From Acridotheres tristis (taxonomy: Eukaryota; Chordata; Aves; Passeriformes; Sturnidae), in NCBI GenBank assembly GCA_037013685.1, contig CM072899.1:5064479-5128478 (forward strand): a stretch of 64,000 bases of DNA, given 5' to 3'. The notes beneath the pieces are model-generated. The model searched no databases. It saw nothing but the letters and a program-made list of their open reading frames with translations, and had not been told where the DNA came from. Shown piece after piece: positions 61,711 to 64,000 of the stretch. Numbering within the stretch: the first letter of the stretch is position 1; each line of letters starts with the position of its first letter. Position numbers and translations under genes: made by a program.

Positions 61711-61950
61711 CCAGCCAGTTCAAATAGAATAAAACTGAATCCCACCAGTTAAAACTAAAACAAATGGTTTAAACTAGATTAAATCAGTCAAAACCAGTTC
61801 AAACCAGATTAGACTGGCCAAAACAGGATTAAAAAGGGAGAAATCAGTTAAGACCAGTTTAAACCAAATCAAACCTATTGAAGCCAGTTCAAAGTGGTCA
61901 GAACTAGTTCAGATAGGTCAAAACTTGTTCAAACTGGTTAAACTGATCAA
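61711..61950. repeat. diverged 10-bp minisatellite in strict phase, about 23 units
   Basis: From 61711 the sequence splits into consecutive 10-base blocks, most beginning AAAC/AAAT/AGAC and ending in variants of AGTTC, GGTCA or GATT; the consensus is AAACYRGTTC. Phase is kept for about 230 bp and slips by one base only near 61940. In the right half the blocks alternate between an AGTTC end and a GGTCA end, which makes a 20-bp dimer. Individual blocks differ at several positions, so the array is old. A-runs of three to four bases recur every 10 bp, close to the helical repeat. See findings for curvature and the DR3 motif. Confidence 0.9.
61906..61920 (+). promoter_or_regulatory. exact DR3 nuclear-receptor-type motif within the minisatellite
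   Basis: AGTTCA-GAT-AGGTCA fits the vitamin-D-response-element pattern RGKTCA N3 RGKTCA exactly. Flanking blocks contain further half-sites (TGGTCA at 61895-61900). The motif is a by-product of the repeat unit, so chance creation is plausible. Presence is seen; function is inference. Confidence 0.3.
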
Positions 61951-64000
61951 ACCAGGCTGTAACTCAAGGCACAGGCTGAGAAACTGGAGAGGGGCTTTGA
62001 GCTGAGTTCCTCTGCCCATTTCCAGCTCATCAGCATATTAATTTCCATGCTCCACAATATCAGCAGCATCCAGCCTGAGATGCTGCTCTTCTATTTCCAC
62101 TGGTGCCGGTTGCTGTGCTGAAAGTGGCAATGTGACCTCCAGCAGGTCCTAGTACAGCTCCAAGAACCTCACATTTTTAAGGAAAGCATTGAAAGTTCTT
62201 AAATAAATGAAAAAAAAAAAGAAAAAGTGACGAGGGATTAAAAAAGCATTGAAACTGCTCCAAAAATTGAATGTCAAAATGATTTCCTTCCAGTGTTTGT
62301 CACCTGCCTGACCATCAATAGAAAACAAATCAATTTAGGGAAGCTGTGAGCTTTATAATTTTGGCTTGAAAAACTTAATTAGTGAGCTATGCTAAAGGGC
62401 TAAACACAGAAATAAATGCATGAAAAGGAAGGAATGAAGAATGTACTGGTAAAGACTTCACTGAGTCTGTTGTCCACCTCCTTGTGACACTAATCAGTAC
62501 TAACCACTTCTGAAACCCAACCATGAAGCTTAGAACTACCATAGAAAATTATATATATTGCTTATATCCGTGTATTAGTGTATATATATGTATATATACA
62601 TGCTTATATGTGATTTCCTGTGGGCCTGGAAGAATGTAGTAATGGGTATCTTAATCCCAAGAGTCATAAATGTGAATGTTTTCCTTGTCAGGACAGCAGC
62701 TGCCTAATGTAAATGTCTTTAGTGTAAGGAAAAGCCTTCATTAAAACAGTTTACAGTTTACAGCCTATGGAGACCTGCTGTAGCTTTCTGCCTAATCACC
62801 TCAGAGAGAACTGGGATGTTGACTGATTTGTCTTGTTTCTCCTGCTTTAACTTCCTTAACTACTCAAGTAAGACACAAACAGCCCAATCTTGGAACCTGG
62901 ATTGTGGTCAGGGCAGATTACATTGTAATCTCATTCTCTGCTGCTGTTTGAAATGGCAAAACAAAGAAAAAAAGCCTGTTTCAGGATCCGATTTCTTCCA
63001 TTATTTTATATTCCTGTTGCCAGTCTTGATGCAGTGGTACAGATTCCAGCAAAGTTTCAGGGACTAAGAAGTCGAATTTTTCCTTAGAAAATGCAAGAGA
63101 CAGTTGCTGAGTGCATCATGTCATGTTGCCTTTGTCAATTGGGTTCTGTAATGATATTTTAAAGCAACAAAGCAAAATTCTACTGGAAGCAGCACCATAA
63201 GGTACTCTCCTCACATGCTAATTAAAATAACTCCTGTGGGTAAATGAAATATTTTTTCAGTTATGAGCACTCACTCTGCAAGTATTTAATTCAAATGAAA
63301 TACAATAATGCATACTGAATAGATTGGACCATACATCTGCATATTAATGAAGCTTCTAAATTTCTAGCAATCACTTCTATCGCCTAAAACTAGTTTATAT
63401 GATGAGGATTGGGGGACTTAAGAGAAGGACAGCTTCCCTGAATAAAGAAAGTGCAATTCCTCAATTATATAACTTGTAGACAGACTGCAGAAGGGTTGAA
63501 TTATTGTATAAGATGCTTCATGTTGCTGCTTAGTTCTTCTACATCACTTTCTTCCATTTTAACTCCCCACTCTCCTCACTGGAAAGGACATGTAGCGAGT
63601 CTGTGGTCTGAGATTTTTAAATTTCACTGCAAGGCACATTCATTAGGAAACAGCCTTCCAGTGGGGCTGCAGTGGGAAGAGATCAGCTGTGGGCACAGAG
63701 AGATTTGCAGGAACAGCACCACAGAAAGAAACTGAGCCAAGGAATCCCAGTTCCCTCCATCCTTCCTCCTTTTCTCGGAGGTGACAAAGAGATCACATGG
63801 ATCTTGTTTTTGAGGGCCACTTCCTGCTTCCTACAAAGAAAACCTCCTAAATCAGCAGGTCTCCTGATAATTTATGTGTTGGTGTGGCTCTGCTCCAGAA
63901 ATGAGGGTTGCAATACAAATCATTCATCCTGGGGTAGATCCTATGGAGGGAAAGAAAAGGGTTCAGGTGGCACGGGGATCAATTAGGGTAAAGTCTCCTC
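61951..64000. other. gene-free unique sequence to window end
   Basis: Includes an A-rich run at 62210-62225 and a TA/TG microsatellite at 62545-62612. The part 63180-63400 is AT-rich and repeat-free (CTGCATATTAATGAAGC). No recognisable gene or transposon. Confidence 0.5.
62545..62612. repeat. interrupted TA/TG microsatellite
   Basis: AT runs (ATTATATATATTG, GTATATATATGTATATATAC) are separated by short non-repeat words such as CTTATATCCGTGT. It is an interrupted dinucleotide array. Seen directly. Confidence 0.8.

Noticed and set aside
1..64000. tRNA, snRNA or microRNA genes, CRISPR arrays, bacterial-type signals
   Set aside because: No A/B-box tRNA pair, no known miRNA seed-bearing hairpin and no regular direct-repeat/spacer pattern were seen on either strand by eye; a tRNAscan-SE or Infernal run would be decisive.

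Overview
The window reads as bird nuclear DNA, and it is non-coding as far as the sequence shows. The main evidence is about ten short pieces of CR1 LINE. Nine are 3' ends with the avian tail signature (AGAATCATAGAAT next to TTGGAAGGGACC on one strand, ATGATTCTGTGATT on the other) or its adjoining 3' region. CpG looks scarce by eye, the base composition leans to AT, and I see no CpG island. There are no operons, ribosome-binding sites, tRNAs, rRNAs or CRISPR arrays. I recognise no protein gene, exon or processed pseudogene. The longest open frames (about 140 to 220 codons) have no domain I can name, and one lies over an antisense CR1 fossil. The window could be intergenic or lie inside a large intron; the sequence alone does not decide this.

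Layout. 1-8354: unique sequence with a cluster of AT hairpins near 6660-6708. 8355-8500: an old CR1 tail. 8501-25515: a long stretch nearly free of recognisable repeats, with a three-octamer (POU-type) cluster at 20113-20163 and an ancient palindromic repeat at 24311-24380. 25516-31707: the first dense cluster of CR1 pieces, on both strands, with a (CTAAT)10 array inside one and a GGAAT array at the tail of another. 31708-42992: mostly unique, with a 21-bp tandem duplication and a second ancient palindromic repeat. 42993-43188: an antisense fossil of the CR1 reverse transcriptase that has lost its catalytic aspartates. 43189-50618: unique, with a 20-bp perfect palindrome. 50619-61215: a second repeat cluster with four CR1 ends, two MIR-type SINE relics and several AT-rich palindromes. 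61711-61950: a diverged minisatellite in strict 10-bp phase. The remainder is unique with short simple repeats.

The best candidate for something unusual is the 61711-61950 array. Short A-runs recur every 10 bp for about 230 bp, which predicts curved DNA. The array also carries one exact nuclear-receptor DR3 motif. I found no convincing new multi-gene system. Family names come from remembered consensus patterns, and regulatory readings are inference.
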